Source of the DNA: Gammaproteobacteria bacterium
GTDB taxonomy: Bacteria > Pseudomonadota > Gammaproteobacteria > Steroidobacterales > Rariloculaceae
DNA length: 64,000 nt
Assembly: GCA_022826245.1 (NCBI GenBank)
Contig: JAJDVG010000006.1
Coordinates: 5,001-69,000, forward strand
Direction: 5' to 3'
Positions 10,737-18,995 of this stretch are shown here, piece after piece. Position 1 is the stretch's first letter; each line of letters starts with the position of its first letter. The position numbers and the translations under genes are program-made. The notes beneath the pieces were generated by a model. It ran no database searches. It was not told where the DNA came from and was given only the letters and a program-made list of their open reading frames with translations.

Positions 10737-11579
10737 ATGAAGATGCAACTGGAATTGATCGGCGAAGCGCGCTGCTTCGAGGGAAGGCAGCAGACCTGGA
10801 AGCATCGTTCCGAAGTCTGCGACTGCGACATGCGGTTCGCGGTGTTTCTGCCGCCCGCGGCCGAGACCGGCCCGGTCCCGGCCCTGTACTGGCTCTCGGG
10901 GCTGACCTGCACGGAGGAGAACTTCAGCGTCAAGTCGGGCGCGCAGAGGCACGCCGCGGAGCTCGGACTCGCGCTGATCATTCCGGATACGAGCCCGCGC
11001 GGCGTCGCCATCGACGGCGAAGACGAATTCATGAATGTCGGCACCGGTGCGGGTTTCTACGTCAACGCCACGCAAGCGCCGTGGGCTGCGCACTACCGCA
11101 TGTACGACTACGTGGCGCGCGAACTCGTCGCCGCCGTGAACGCGAATCTTCCCGTTGACCCGCAGCGCAAATCGATCAGCGGCCATTCGATGGGCGGTCA
11201 CGGCGCGCTGACCGTCGGCCTGCGCAACGCCGGGGAGTACCGGTCGATCTCGGCCTTTTCGCCGATCGCCTCGGCCAGCCGGTCGGATTGGGGCAGACAG
11301 GCGCTAGCCGCGTACCTCGGTCCGGACGAATCTGCGTGGGCCGACTACGATGCCTGCGCGGTCATTCGGTCGGCGCCGAGCCGCCATGAGCTGCTTGTCG
11401 ACCAGGGCGGCGCCGACCCGTTTCTCGATGAGCTGCGTCCGGACGATCTGAAACAGGCTTGCGAGAGCGCCGGACAGAAACTGAACTTCCGCGAACGCCC
11501 CGGTTACGATCACGGCTACTTTTTTGTCGGGACGTTCATCGGCGAACACCTGCGCTTCCACGCGAAGGCGCTGGCCTGA
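10737..11579 (+). CDS. fghA: S-formylglutathione hydrolase
   Basis: Hydrolyses S-formylglutathione to formate and glutathione, the second step of glutathione-dependent formaldehyde removal. The 280 residues match the esterase D family. Nucleophile motif SGHSMGGHGAL, plus SGLTCTEENF and a late His in YDHGYFF complete the alpha/beta-hydrolase signature. ATG 10737 is preceded by GAAGGAGTC, a strong ribosome site. No formaldehyde dehydrogenase is adjacent; pdxH follows after 19 bases. A GFA-domain protein at 51057 is the only other possible member of this pathway in the window. Confidence 0.93.
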   Translation: MKMQLELIGEARCFEGRQQTWKHRSEVCDCDMRFAVFLPPAAETGPVPALYWLSGLTCTEENFSVKSGAQRHAAELGLALIIPDTSPRGVAIDGEDEFMNVGTGAGFYVNATQAPWAAHYRMYDYVARELVAAVNANLPVDPQRKSISGHSMGGHGALTVGLRNAGEYRSISAFSPIASASRSDWGRQALAAYLGPDESAWADYDACAVIRSAPSRHELLVDQGGADPFLDELRPDDLKQACESAGQKLNFRERPGYDHGYFFVGTFIGEHLRFHAKALA

Positions 11580-11598
11580 CCGCGCGGGCGCCGATGCC

Positions 11599-12270
11599 AT
11601 GAGGACGCTGCCGCGGCCGCTGCCCAAAGATCCTCTGCCGTTGCTCGAGCAGTGGCTCGCCGCGGTAGCCGCGAGCGGCCAGTTGCGCAACCCGAACACC
11701 ATGGCGCTGGCGACTGCCGACGCGCAGGGCCGACCGGCCGTGCGCATGGTGTTGCTCAAGCACCTGTCGGTCGCTGCGGGGTTCGCCGTGTTCTATACCC
11801 ACTACGGCTCGCGCAAGGGCCGCGAACTCGATGCCAACGCGCGCGCGGCCGGCGCGCTCTATTGGGAAGAACTCGGCGTCCAGGTACGGCTCGAAGGGCC
11901 CGTGGTCCGTTCGCCCGAGGCTGAAAGCGACGCTTACTTCGCAACGCGTCCCCGGGGAAGTCGGATCAACGCGCTCGTGAGCCAGCAAAGTTCGCCGCTT
12001 GAGGACTTCGATGCGTTCCTGCGCACGATGCGCGAGACAGTGGAAGAACTCGGCGCCGAGCCCACTGAGGCGAGCCCGGAAGCCGGCGGCCCCGCGATCG
12101 GGCGACCGGCGTACTGGGGCGGCTACCGGCTCTGGCTCGAAGGTGTGGAACTCTGGCTCGAAGGGATCGACCGCTGTCACGAGCGGGTCCGCTACGAGCG
12201 CACGCTGACGCGCGACGATGCCTGGACGTTCTGCGGCGGGGCCTGGCGCAGTCAACGGCTGCAACCCTGA
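11599..12270 (+). CDS. pdxH: Pyridoxamine 5'-phosphate oxidase
   Basis: FMN enzyme making pyridoxal 5'-phosphate from PNP or PMP. 223 residues, family length. Signatures: PNTMALATADAQGRPAVRMVLLKH (FMN site), FYTHYGSRKGRELDANARAAGALYWEELGVQVRLEG, and the C-terminal WEFGGRPDRLHER-like segment, divergent here as DDAWTFCGGAWRSQRLQP, which keeps R-x-QRL-x-P. ATG 11599 is the first start after fghA; an ATG inside fghA at 11524 is rejected. Several PLP enzymes occur further along, but no regulatory link is visible. Confidence 0.93.
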   Translation: MRTLPRPLPKDPLPLLEQWLAAVAASGQLRNPNTMALATADAQGRPAVRMVLLKHLSVAAGFAVFYTHYGSRKGRELDANARAAGALYWEELGVQVRLEGPVVRSPEAESDAYFATRPRGSRINALVSQQSSPLEDFDAFLRTMRETVEELGAEPTEASPEAGGPAIGRPAYWGGYRLWLEGVELWLEGIDRCHERVRYERTLTRDDAWTFCGGAWRSQRLQP

Positions 12271-12307
12271 TTCAGTGAGAAGAACACAACGTGCCACGGT
12301 GCCGACG

Positions 12308-15004
12308 ATGAGTCGCGCGTCCCGGTCCGGGAGACTGGCCGTACGCGTTGCGGCGATGCGGCTCGCTGTAGCGGCGGCGCTCGCCTGCGCGTTGCCGCTT
12401 GCGGCCGCCGAGGCGCAGACGCGCGTCGCCGAAATCCGCGAGGGGACCAATATGGCGATTGCCCTCTCGCCGGACGGCGCGACGCTCGTCACGGATCTGC
12501 TCGGCGGGCTCTGGAGCATGCCGGTCAGCGGCGGCGCCGCCACGCCGCTGATACCGGTGCGCGAAGGAGTACACCATCCGCGTTTCGATCCCGGCGGCGG
12601 AACGATCGTCTACCAGAAGCTCGCCGACGGACAGTGGGACCTTTGGTCGTTCGATGTCGCCTCGGGCCGTCAGACGCAGTTGACGGACACGCGCTACGAC
12701 GAACGCGAACCGGCCTTCAGCGCCGACGGCCGGGCGGTCGTCTTCGCAGCCAACCCGGACGGTCGATTCAGCCTCTGGTCGTTGACGCTCGCGACGGGTG
12801 AACTCGCCCGGTTGACCGACGAACCGGGCGACAACAGTTTTCCGGTCGTCTCCGATACCGGCGAACTCGTCTATGTCAATCGCCGCGGCGGCCAGTGGAC
12901 ATTGCGGCTGTTCCGCCCGGGAGGGCGAGGCGCGGAACTCGTTCGCGGCGGCAACGCGCTGAGCGCGCCGAGCTGGCGGCCCGGAGGAAGCGTGTTCGTC
13001 TACAACGAGCGCGACCGCCGCGGCAGGAGCGCGCTGAAGCTCATGGTGATCGCCGAGGAGTTCGTCATCAAGACGCTGGTCCAGGGCGAGGACATCTTCG
13101 CGACCCGGGCCGTGTGGATCTCGCCGGCCGAGTACGCTTATACGGCCGACGGACGGATCTGGCGCCGCGGTATCGCCCGGATCGCGCGCGATCCGGTGCA
13201 TCTCTTCGCCGGGGTCGCCGTCGACATCGCTCCGCGCGCACTTGTCGTCGACAGGCTCGACAGGCCCGGGCCGCACGCCGCCGCGGGGCTTGCAGGCGTT
13301 GCCGCCGGGGCGCAGGGTCGGCGCCGGGCGTTCACGGCGCTCGGCGATCTGTGGCTCGCGGAGCGGCGCAACCTGCGGCGGCTGACCGACGATCCCTGGG
13401 TCGAGACCGATCCGGATTTCACACCTGACGGCGGCACGCTCGTGTTCGCAAGCGACCGCGGCGGAACGATGGCGCTTTGGCGCCTGGAGCTGGCGACCGG
13501 CGCCGCCTCGCAACTGACGCGCGAGCCGGGCAAGGCTTTCTTGCCCTCGATCGATCCGACGGGCCGCTACGTCGCGTACCTGCACACCGACGGCTTCGGA
13601 TCGTGGGCGCCGAGCACGCTCAGGATCGCGGCTCTCGATGCGGACGGTGAGACGAGGACGATCGCCGCTGGGCTGCGCGATGTTGCCGAACTCGACTGGA
13701 CCTACAGCGACGGCGCCTGGCGGATCGACGCCAGCATGCGACCGCGCGGACCGGGCGAACGGCGTCTGACATCGAGTTTCGATACGGGTGTAAGCGGCGG
13801 CACGGCGCGCGAACGCCGGCAGCGCCGCGAGCCTGCGCCCGCCGATCTGCCGCGACTTGCGGGCGGTCTGCCCGAATGGTCGCCGAGCGCGCCGGACGCT
13901 CCGTACGTCGTGCAGGCGGGGCGCGTGTTCGACGGCATCCGCAACGAGTATCGCTACAACGTCGATGTGCACGTTGCCGGTCAAAGGATCACGGCGGTCG
14001 TCACGCGGGGAATGGAGCCGCTCCCCGCCAGAGTCATCGACGCGCGCGACCATACCGTCATTCCCGGGCTCATCGACGTCCATGTCCACCAGTCCTCGCT
14101 GAGCGGCGAACGCCTCGGCCGCATCTGGCTCGCGCACGGCGTGACGACCGTCCGTGAGCTGACCGGCGATGTCGCGGCGGCGCTCGAGCGCGCCGAATCG
14201 TGGGCCAGCGGGCGCCGCCTCGGGCCGCGCCTGATCGTTTCCCCCGAACTCGATGCGCCGGCTGGCGAAGCGGTCGCGGCGGCGCCATCACCGATCGTCG
14301 TCAGGTCGTACTCAGGCCTCGCCGACGGCGTCGCCCACGGCCTCGGCCGATTGCGGCAACAGCTCGGTACCGCCGCACCGCCCGCGCGTCCCGCGATTGC
14401 CGTGCTCGAGTCGATCGCGCGTCCCCGCGTCGCACGCTCAGCCCACGGGCTGACCCTGTCGCCACTGAATCGCAGCTATCAGGATTCATTCGGCACCGTG
14501 CTCGCGTCAGGCACCTTCGTCAGTTCTTCCCTGGCTGCGCTTGCCGGCAGCAGCTTATCGAGTGGCGCGACGTCCCGCGGTGTGCTCGAGCGGCTCTACA
14601 GCAGTGCGGAACTGCGTCGCTGGACAAACATGTCCGAAGCCGTCGGGCCTGCGGCGCTGCGTGCGATGCAGAACACCGTAGCCCGGCTCGTGCGCAACGG
14701 CGGCCGCGTACCGATCGGCAGCGACGCGCCGGTCGTGCCGTACGGCCACGGAGTGCACATGGAACTGGAGATGCTCGTCGACGCCGGAATCGCGCCGGCT
14801 CAGGCGCTCAGGCTCGCCACGGCGCAGGGCGCTCAGGCGCTCGGCCTCGACCTCCAACTCGGGACACTCGAGCAGGGCAAGCTCGCCGACTTCCTCGTCA
14901 TCGACGGCAACCCGCTCGAGCGGATCGCCGACACGCGATCGTTGGTGGCGGTCGTCAAGGGCGGTGTGTGGCATGCGCACGGAGAATTGCTCGAACGACC
15001 CTAA
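12308..15004 (+). CDS. Exported TolB-like propeller fused to an amidohydrolase
   Basis: 898 residues. A signal peptide (RLAVAAALACALPLAAAEAQ) is followed by WD40/PD40-type TolB repeats (about residues 35-470; for example FDPGGGTIVYQKLADGQWDLWSFDVASG, FTPDGGTLVFASDRGGTMALWRLELATG). A C-terminal amidohydrolase domain starts with VIPGLIDVHVHQS and ends with GSDAPVVPYGHGVHMELEMLVDAGI and GKLADFLVIDGNPLERI. HxH, a likely later His (SAHGLTLSP) and the final Asp are seen. The segment that usually holds the lysine and Glu-rich metal region reads VVRSYSGL and looks shortened, so activity is uncertain. Substrate unknown. ATG 12356 is an alternative start. Confidence 0.75.
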   Translation: MSRASRSGRLAVRVAAMRLAVAAALACALPLAAAEAQTRVAEIREGTNMAIALSPDGATLVTDLLGGLWSMPVSGGAATPLIPVREGVHHPRFDPGGGTIVYQKLADGQWDLWSFDVASGRQTQLTDTRYDEREPAFSADGRAVVFAANPDGRFSLWSLTLATGELARLTDEPGDNSFPVVSDTGELVYVNRRGGQWTLRLFRPGGRGAELVRGGNALSAPSWRPGGSVFVYNERDRRGRSALKLMVIAEEFVIKTLVQGEDIFATRAVWISPAEYAYTADGRIWRRGIARIARDPVHLFAGVAVDIAPRALVVDRLDRPGPHAAAGLAGVAAGAQGRRRAFTALGDLWLAERRNLRRLTDDPWVETDPDFTPDGGTLVFASDRGGTMALWRLELATGAASQLTREPGKAFLPSIDPTGRYVAYLHTDGFGSWAPSTLRIAALDADGETRTIAAGLRDVAELDWTYSDGAWRIDASMRPRGPGERRLTSSFDTGVSGGTARERRQRREPAPADLPRLAGGLPEWSPSAPDAPYVVQAGRVFDGIRNEYRYNVDVHVAGQRITAVVTRGMEPLPARVIDARDHTVIPGLIDVHVHQSSLSGERLGRIWLAHGVTTVRELTGDVAAALERAESWASGRRLGPRLIVSPELDAPAGEAVAAAPSPIVVRSYSGLADGVAHGLGRLRQQLGTAAPPARPAIAVLESIARPRVARSAHGLTLSPLNRSYQDSFGTVLASGTFVSSSLAALAGSSLSSGATSRGVLERLYSSAELRRWTNMSEAVGPAALRAMQNTVARLVRNGGRVPIGSDAPVVPYGHGVHMELEMLVDAGIAPAQALRLATAQGAQALGLDLQLGTLEQGKLADFLVIDGNPLERIADTRSLVAVVKGGVWHAHGELLERP

Positions 15005-15063
15005 CCTGCAGGATCGGAAGCCTGCGCAGCCTTTAAAATCAATAAGATATATCAATCATGAGA

Positions 15064-15085
15064 GAGACAATATTATAAATGTCTC
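15064..15085. promoter_or_regulatory. Inverted repeat, possible operator or activator site
   Basis: GAGACA (15064-15069) and TGTCTC (15080-15085) are perfect inverted half-sites with a 10-bp A/T-only spacer, which puts their centres 16 bp apart. No T run follows, so it is not a terminator. It lies about 190 bases upstream of the candidate small RNA start, a distance compatible with an enhancer-type activator site. Its binding protein is unknown. Confidence 0.35.
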
Positions 15086-15163
15086 GTAAGCATCATGGCC
15101 GGAAAATCGTTCCTGCAGTCGGCCGCGAATCGGTGCAGACTTCGAGGTATAGCTTATAAACAT

Positions 15164-15190
15164 TTGAATTTAAATAAATTATCTGATAAT
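15164..15190 (+). promoter_or_regulatory. Candidate sigma-70 promoter in AT-rich island
   Basis: TTGAAT (15164-15169), a short 15-bp spacer and GATAAT (15185-15190), within a 15-bp palindrome. Reads towards the candidate small RNA and its terminator. The short spacer and the general AT richness make this only a possibility. Confidence 0.3.
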
Positions 15191-15246
15191 TCCGGGACTG
15201 TTTCACGATTCGCCTGGCCCCGAAACTCACGCCTTGCAACGCGCGC

Positions 15247-15261
15247 CGGCAAAAAACGTGC
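15247..15261 (+). promoter_or_regulatory. Possible sigma-54 (-24/-12) element
   Basis: CGGCA with GG at 15248-15249, exactly ten bases, then GC at 15260-15261 inside GTGC. This has the obligatory GG-N10-GC spacing and partial TGGCA/TTGC matches. It would start transcription near 15273. Such matches arise often by chance in GC-rich DNA, so this is weak on its own; it is noted because the Pseudomonas CrcZ RNAs are sigma-54 transcribed. Confidence 0.25.
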
Positions 15262-15272
15262 GCATTGGTGCA

Positions 15273-15473
15273 AGGTTCTGGTAGATTTGGGGATGAGCAC
15301 AAGAACAAGAGAGAACAAGAAGCAGAAAGGAAACCGGCTGCACCAACAAAAAGACAATCGCTCGTTGCGCGAAAGCGGGGCGAGTCGCAGCCAGGCCGCA
15401 TACTTGAAACCGTAAACTCCAATAAAAACAAGTGAAGTGCCTGACCCGGCGTTCCCACCGCCGGGTTTTCTTT
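15273..15473 (+). ncRNA. Candidate CrcZ-like Hfq-binding small RNA
   Basis: About 200 nt with no coding potential. Four AAnAAnAA motifs are present: AAGAACAA (15301), AACAAGAA (15314), AACAAAAA (15345) and AATAAAAA (15421), all in predicted unpaired stretches. Between them CCGGCTGC (15334-15341) can pair with GCAGCC-A-GG (15387-15395), enclosing a hairpin at 15361-15384 with a GAAA tetraloop (CTCGTTGCGC/GCGGGGCGAG with one mismatch). The RNA ends in an intrinsic terminator. AAnAAnAA (CA) motifs are the known Hfq/Crc target of Pseudomonas CrcZ/CrcY. The 5' end is a guess and depends on which promoter is used. Motifs, structure and terminator are seen; function is inference. Confidence 0.5.
15445..15473 (+). 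terminator. Rho-independent terminator
   Basis: CCCGGCG (15445-15451), a 7-nt loop and CGCCGGG (15459-15465) form a perfect 7-bp GC stem followed directly by TTTTCTTT. The T run exists only on the + strand. The nearest + strand gene ends 440 bases upstream, so the terminator implies a separate transcript in this gap. Confidence 0.85.
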
Positions 15474-15493
15474 GTACGCCCGGAATTCGCGCG

Positions 15494-16054
15494 TCAGTCC
15501 ACGCCGCCGGCCAGCAGCCGTTCGAGGCGCGACCAGTCGAACGAGGGGCCCGGATCGGTCTTGCGGCCCGGCGCGATGTCGCAGTGCCCGACGATTTCGG
15601 CAGCGCCCAGACTCGGCCACGTTCGCCTGAGCGCGCCGATGAGTTCGGCGAGCGCGCGGTACTGGGCGCGGGCGTAGGGGATGTCATCGGCGCCTTCAAG
15701 CTCGATGCCCACGGAGAAGTCGTTGCACCATTCACGCCCGCGATGGACCGACTCGCCCGCATGCCAGGCCCGATCGGTAAACGCCACATACTGCGTCAGC
15801 TCGCCGCCGCGCGAAATGAGTACATGAGCCGACACGCGCAGATCGCACACGGTCGCGAAATAGGGATGCCGGTCCGCCGGCAGCTCGTTCGCGAACAGCC
15901 TGTCGATCCAGGGCCCGCCGAACTCGCCCGGCGGCAGGCTGATGCCGTGCACGACGATGAGCTCGAGTTCGCAGCCCGGCGGCCGGGCGTCGCAGTTCGG
16001 CGACGGGACCCGGTCGACGCCGTCAATCCAGCCGCTGTCGCGATCGATGATCAA
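15494..16054 (-). CDS. ampD: 1,6-anhydro-N-acetylmuramyl-L-alanine amidase
   Basis: Cytoplasmic zinc amidase that cleaves the peptide from anhydro-muropeptides during cell-wall recycling; loss of AmpD classically derepresses AmpC beta-lactamase. The 186 residues match AmpD. Zinc ligands are seen in ELIVVHGISLPPGEFGG (first His), ERAWHAGES-like AWHAGESVHRGREWCNDFSVGIELEG and VGHCDIAPGRKTDPGPSFDW (last His and Asp). No signal peptide, which favours AmpD over periplasmic AmiD. It works on products related to the AnmK substrate. No ampE or ampR is adjacent. Confidence 0.94.
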   Translation of the reverse strand: MIIDRDSGWIDGVDRVPSPNCDARPPGCELELIVVHGISLPPGEFGGPWIDRLFANELPADRHPYFATVCDLRVSAHVLISRGGELTQYVAFTDRAWHAGESVHRGREWCNDFSVGIELEGADDIPYARAQYRALAELIGALRRTWPSLGAAEIVGHCDIAPGRKTDPGPSFDWSRLERLLAGGVD

Positions 16055-16093
16055 GCGCCCGGCTCAAGCTGATAAACTGCGGCCCGTCCACAG

Positions 16094-16189
16094 CGATGGG
16101 GCGAAACGCCTGGCCGAATACGTCCGATAGCCGGAGGACCGCCTTGCCGAAGACGTCCGATGGGGCGAAACGCCTGGTCGAAGACGGCC
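16094..16189. repeat. Three tandem copies of a 32-bp repeat
   Basis: Units begin at 16094, 16126 and 16158, each with CGAT. Units 1 and 3 share CGATGGGGCGAAACGCCTGG followed by a CGAA-ACG segment; unit 2 diverges in its first half but keeps CCGAAGACGTC. A partial fourth start follows at 16190. Units 1 and 3 contain the small hairpin GGCG-AAA-CGCC. The array lies between the divergent ampD and rsmE genes and ends about 54 bases before the rsmE start. It has no clear coding value. Confidence 0.7.
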
Positions 16190-16243
16190 GATGTCGGCGA
16201 GGCGATCCCACCCACATGGCCGCGAGCGGCGCCTGGAATGCTC

Positions 16244-16990
16244 ATGCGCAACTGCACCCACAACGTCTCACGCCTGTTCATCGACGGGGACCTTAGCAGA
16301 AACGTCGTCGATATCGGCAACCGCGAAGCACACTATCTCGGCCACGTCCTGCGCCTGAAGCGGGGCGATCGCGTGGTCGTCTTCAATGGTCGCGGCGAGG
16401 AGCGCCTCGCGGCCATCACGAGCCTCGCGCGGCGGCGCCCGGAACTTGCGATCGTGGCGGATCTCGAGCCGCTGGCCGAGCCGAGGCTCGACCTGATCCT
16501 GGTGCAGGCGCTCGTCAAATCCGAGGCGATGGACGCCATCGTCCAGAAATCGGCCGAACTCGGCGTGCGCAGGCTGTACGCGGTCAAGACCGACTTCAGC
16601 GTCATAAAACTCGACGACGAGCGCACCGCGCGGCGCATTGCGCACTGGAACAAGGTCGCGCGCAGCGCCTGCGAGCAGTCCGGCCGCCACCGCCCGACCG
16701 AGATCGGCGTCGCCCCTTCGCTCACGCAATGCCTCGACGATCTGCCGCCGCGCGGCATCCGGGTCGTCTGTCAGCCGGGCTCGACAACCGAGTTCGCGGC
16801 ACTCGAGCGCGGGACCGGGAGCGTGAGCGTGCTCGTCGGTCCCGAAGGCGGTTTCAGCGCAAGCGATCTCGACACGATCGACGCCGCCGGTTTCGCGCGT
16901 GTCGGTCTCGGGCCACGCGTGCTGCGCGCCGATACGGCCGCCATTGCCGCCTGTACGCTCGCACAGAGCATCTGGGGAGACTTCAATTGA
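16244..16990 (+). CDS. rsmE: 16S rRNA m3U1498 methyltransferase
   Basis: SPOUT-class methyltransferase that methylates N3 of U1498 in 16S rRNA. 248 residues with an N-terminal PUA-like part (RLFIDGDLSR ... HYLGHVLRLKRGDRVVVFNG) and the knotted C-terminal domain with VSVLVGPEGGFSASDLD and LGPRVLRADTAAIAA. ATG 16244 has GGA eight bases upstream; ATG 16238 is two codons earlier with poorer spacing. The stop codon overlaps the start of gshB, an arrangement common in gammaproteobacteria. Confidence 0.94.
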   Translation: MRNCTHNVSRLFIDGDLSRNVVDIGNREAHYLGHVLRLKRGDRVVVFNGRGEERLAAITSLARRRPELAIVADLEPLAEPRLDLILVQALVKSEAMDAIVQKSAELGVRRLYAVKTDFSVIKLDDERTARRIAHWNKVARSACEQSGRHRPTEIGVAPSLTQCLDDLPPRGIRVVCQPGSTTEFAALERGTGSVSVLVGPEGGFSASDLDTIDAAGFARVGLGPRVLRADTAAIAACTLAQSIWGDFN

Positions 16991-17946
16991 ACCGCGTACG
17001 CTGCCGGCTTGGCGTCGTCATGGATCCGATCGAGTCGATCCAGCCCAAAAAGGACTCCACGCTCGCGATGCTGCTTGCCGCACAGCGGCTCGACTGGGAG
17101 GTCGTGTACTTCCTGCAGCGCGACCTGTCGGTGCGCGACGGCGTGGCTCGAGGCGACGGGCGCTACCTGACCGTTACCGACGACCCGGAGGGATGGTTCG
17201 ACATCGGCGGACAGTGGAGCGGCGAACTCGGCGAACTCGATGTCGTCCTCATGCGCAAGGATCCGCCTTTCGACATGGAGTACATCTACACGACCTACAT
17301 CCTGCAGCTCGCCGAACAGCGCGGCGCGCTGGTCGTCAATACGCCATCGAGCCTGCGCGAGATCAACGAGAAGGCCTGCACGACCTGGTTCCCGCATTGC
17401 GCGCCGCCGAGCCTGATCGCCCGGTCCGCAGAGGAGCTGCGCGGTTTCGTGCGCGAACACGAAAAAGTCGTGCTCAAGCCGCTCGACGGCATGGGCGGGC
17501 GTTCGATCTTTGTCGTCGCCGAGAACGACATCAACGTGAACGTGATCATCGAGACGCTGACCGACTATTCGACGCGGTTCATCCTTGCCCAGCGGCATGT
17601 CCCGGAGATCGTGCACGGCGACAAGCGCATCCTGCTGATCGACGGCGTGCCGATCGATTACGCGCTGGCCCGGATTCCCGCGCCCGGCGAGAGCCGGGGC
17701 AACCTCGTCGTGGGCGCGATCGCCGAAGGCAGGGAACTCACGCAACGCGACCGCTGGATCTGCGACCAGATCGGGCCGACGCTGGTCGAGCATGGTGTCA
17801 CGTTCGCGGGCATCGACGTGATCGGCGACTATCTGACCGAGATCAACGTCACGAGCCCGACGGGGATTCGCGAGCTCGACCGCGAGTACGGCATCGACAT
17901 CGGCGGCGAGCTCATGTCGGCGATCCAGGGCAAGCTCCAACCCTGA
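16987..17946 (+). CDS. gshB: Glutathione synthetase
   Basis: ATP-grasp ligase joining gamma-glutamylcysteine and glycine. 319 residues; LGVVMDPIESIQPKKDSTLAMLLAAQ at the N-terminus, ATP-binding VVLKPLDGMGGRSIF, and EINVTSPTGIRELD near the C-terminus are diagnostic. I chose the TTG at 16987 because it overlaps the rsmE stop as TTGA, has the strong site GGGGAGA upstream, and gives the N-terminus seen in known GshB. The ATG at 17020 would cut into the conserved first strand. Glutathione use fits the FghA protein encoded earlier. Confidence 0.95.
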   Translation: MNRVRCRLGVVMDPIESIQPKKDSTLAMLLAAQRLDWEVVYFLQRDLSVRDGVARGDGRYLTVTDDPEGWFDIGGQWSGELGELDVVLMRKDPPFDMEYIYTTYILQLAEQRGALVVNTPSSLREINEKACTTWFPHCAPPSLIARSAEELRGFVREHEKVVLKPLDGMGGRSIFVVAENDINVNVIIETLTDYSTRFILAQRHVPEIVHGDKRILLIDGVPIDYALARIPAPGESRGNLVVGAIAEGRELTQRDRWICDQIGPTLVEHGVTFAGIDVIGDYLTEINVTSPTGIRELDREYGIDIGGELMSAIQGKLQP

Positions 17947-17952
17947 CAGCCC

Positions 17953-18993
17953 GTGGCGCTACGCACGCTTGTCGCCGCGTCCGTTGCGCTGCTTGCCGCC
18001 TGCGCGGCGGACGAAGATCGCGTCGTCGAGCAACGGTTGCTCGCGATGGGCACGCAGGTCGATATCACGCTCGCCGCGGCCGACCCCGATGCCGCGCGCG
18101 ACGCGCTTGCCGAAATCGAAACCATGTTGTCGGGCTACGAGCGCGACTATTACGCGTGGGGCGACGGCGAACTCGCACGGCTCAACGCCGGTCTTCAAGA
18201 GGGGCGTCCGGTCGAGGTCAGCGCCGAACTTGCCGAGCTGCTCGAAGCGGCACGGCGCCTGTCGGAGCAAAGCGGCGGCGTATTCGATCCCGGTGTCGGT
18301 GCGCTCGTGGAGCTTTGGGGATTTCACGCCGATACGGGCGCCGAGCGGCAACCGCCGGATCCCGCCGCGATCGATGCCTGGCTCGCTGTCCGACCGGGCA
18401 TCGCGGATCTCACGATCGGCGGTTCGCTCGTCGGTACGGACGCCGACGGCTTGCTGATCGATCTCGGCGGCATCGCGAAGGGCGACGCCGTGGACCGCAT
18501 GATCCGGATTCTGAGGCGCAACGGTATCGACGATGCCATCGTCAACGCCGGCGGCGACCTGCGCGCGATCGGCAGTCGGGACGGGCGTGCCTGGCGAATC
18601 GGCATCCAGTCGCCGCGCGCCGCCGCCATCCTGGGCGCGGTCGAACTCGGCGACGGCGAAGCCGCGTTCACGTCGGGAGACTATGAGCGCTACTTCGACC
18701 ACGAGGGAGAGCGCCTGCACCACATCCTCGATCCGACGACCGGCTATCCGGCCACACACACGCGGGCGATTAGCGTCATCGCCGCGGACGGCGTCACGGC
18801 CGACGCGGCGGCGACGGCGCTGTTCGTCGCGGGTCCCGGGCGATGGCCGGATGTCGCCCGAGCCATGGGCGTGCGCCACGTTCTGCGCGTGGACGCGTCC
18901 GGCCGCATCGAGGCAACGCGGCAGATGCGCGATCGGCTCGAACTTGGCGACTCGCCCGGCGCCGATATAATTGTCGTCGGTTCCGAGGGCTGA
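17953..18993 (+). CDS. apbE: ApbE-type FAD:protein FMN transferase lipoprotein
   Basis: Attaches FMN to Thr residues of periplasmic or membrane proteins such as NqrB/NqrC and RnfG/RnfD. 346 residues, starting at GTG 17953, with a lipoprotein signal (ASVALLAACAAD). Conserved segments: LLAMGTQVDITL, VDLGGIAKGDAVDRMI-like LIDLGGIAKGDAVDRMI, VNAGGDLRAIG, FTSGDYERYF and HHILDPTTGYPATHTRAISVIA. It follows gshB by six bases and precedes the tonB-like gene by two, so the four genes from rsmE appear to be one operon. No nqr or rnf genes are in the window, so its target is unknown. Confidence 0.92.
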   Translation: MALRTLVAASVALLAACAADEDRVVEQRLLAMGTQVDITLAAADPDAARDALAEIETMLSGYERDYYAWGDGELARLNAGLQEGRPVEVSAELAELLEAARRLSEQSGGVFDPGVGALVELWGFHADTGAERQPPDPAAIDAWLAVRPGIADLTIGGSLVGTDADGLLIDLGGIAKGDAVDRMIRILRRNGIDDAIVNAGGDLRAIGSRDGRAWRIGIQSPRAAAILGAVELGDGEAAFTSGDYERYFDHEGERLHHILDPTTGYPATHTRAISVIAADGVTADAAATALFVAGPGRWPDVARAMGVRHVLRVDASGRIEATRQMRDRLELGDSPGADIIVVGSEG

Positions 18994-18995
18994 AT

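Larger units (their letters stand above)
15005..15493. other. AT-rich gene-free island
   Basis: 489 bases with no convincing coding sequence, clearly richer in A+T than anything around it, especially 15031-15195. It holds an inverted repeat (15064-15085), a palindrome AATTAT-CTG-ATAATT at 15177-15191, two candidate promoters, a structured A-rich segment and a strong intrinsic terminator on the + strand. A short open frame at 15095-15415 has no ribosome site and no recognisable protein, so I do not call it. Confidence 0.7.

Noticed and set aside
15095-15415. 106-codon open frame in the AT-rich island
   Set aside because: No ribosome site, odd composition, no recognisable domain, and it crosses the structured A-rich RNA candidate.
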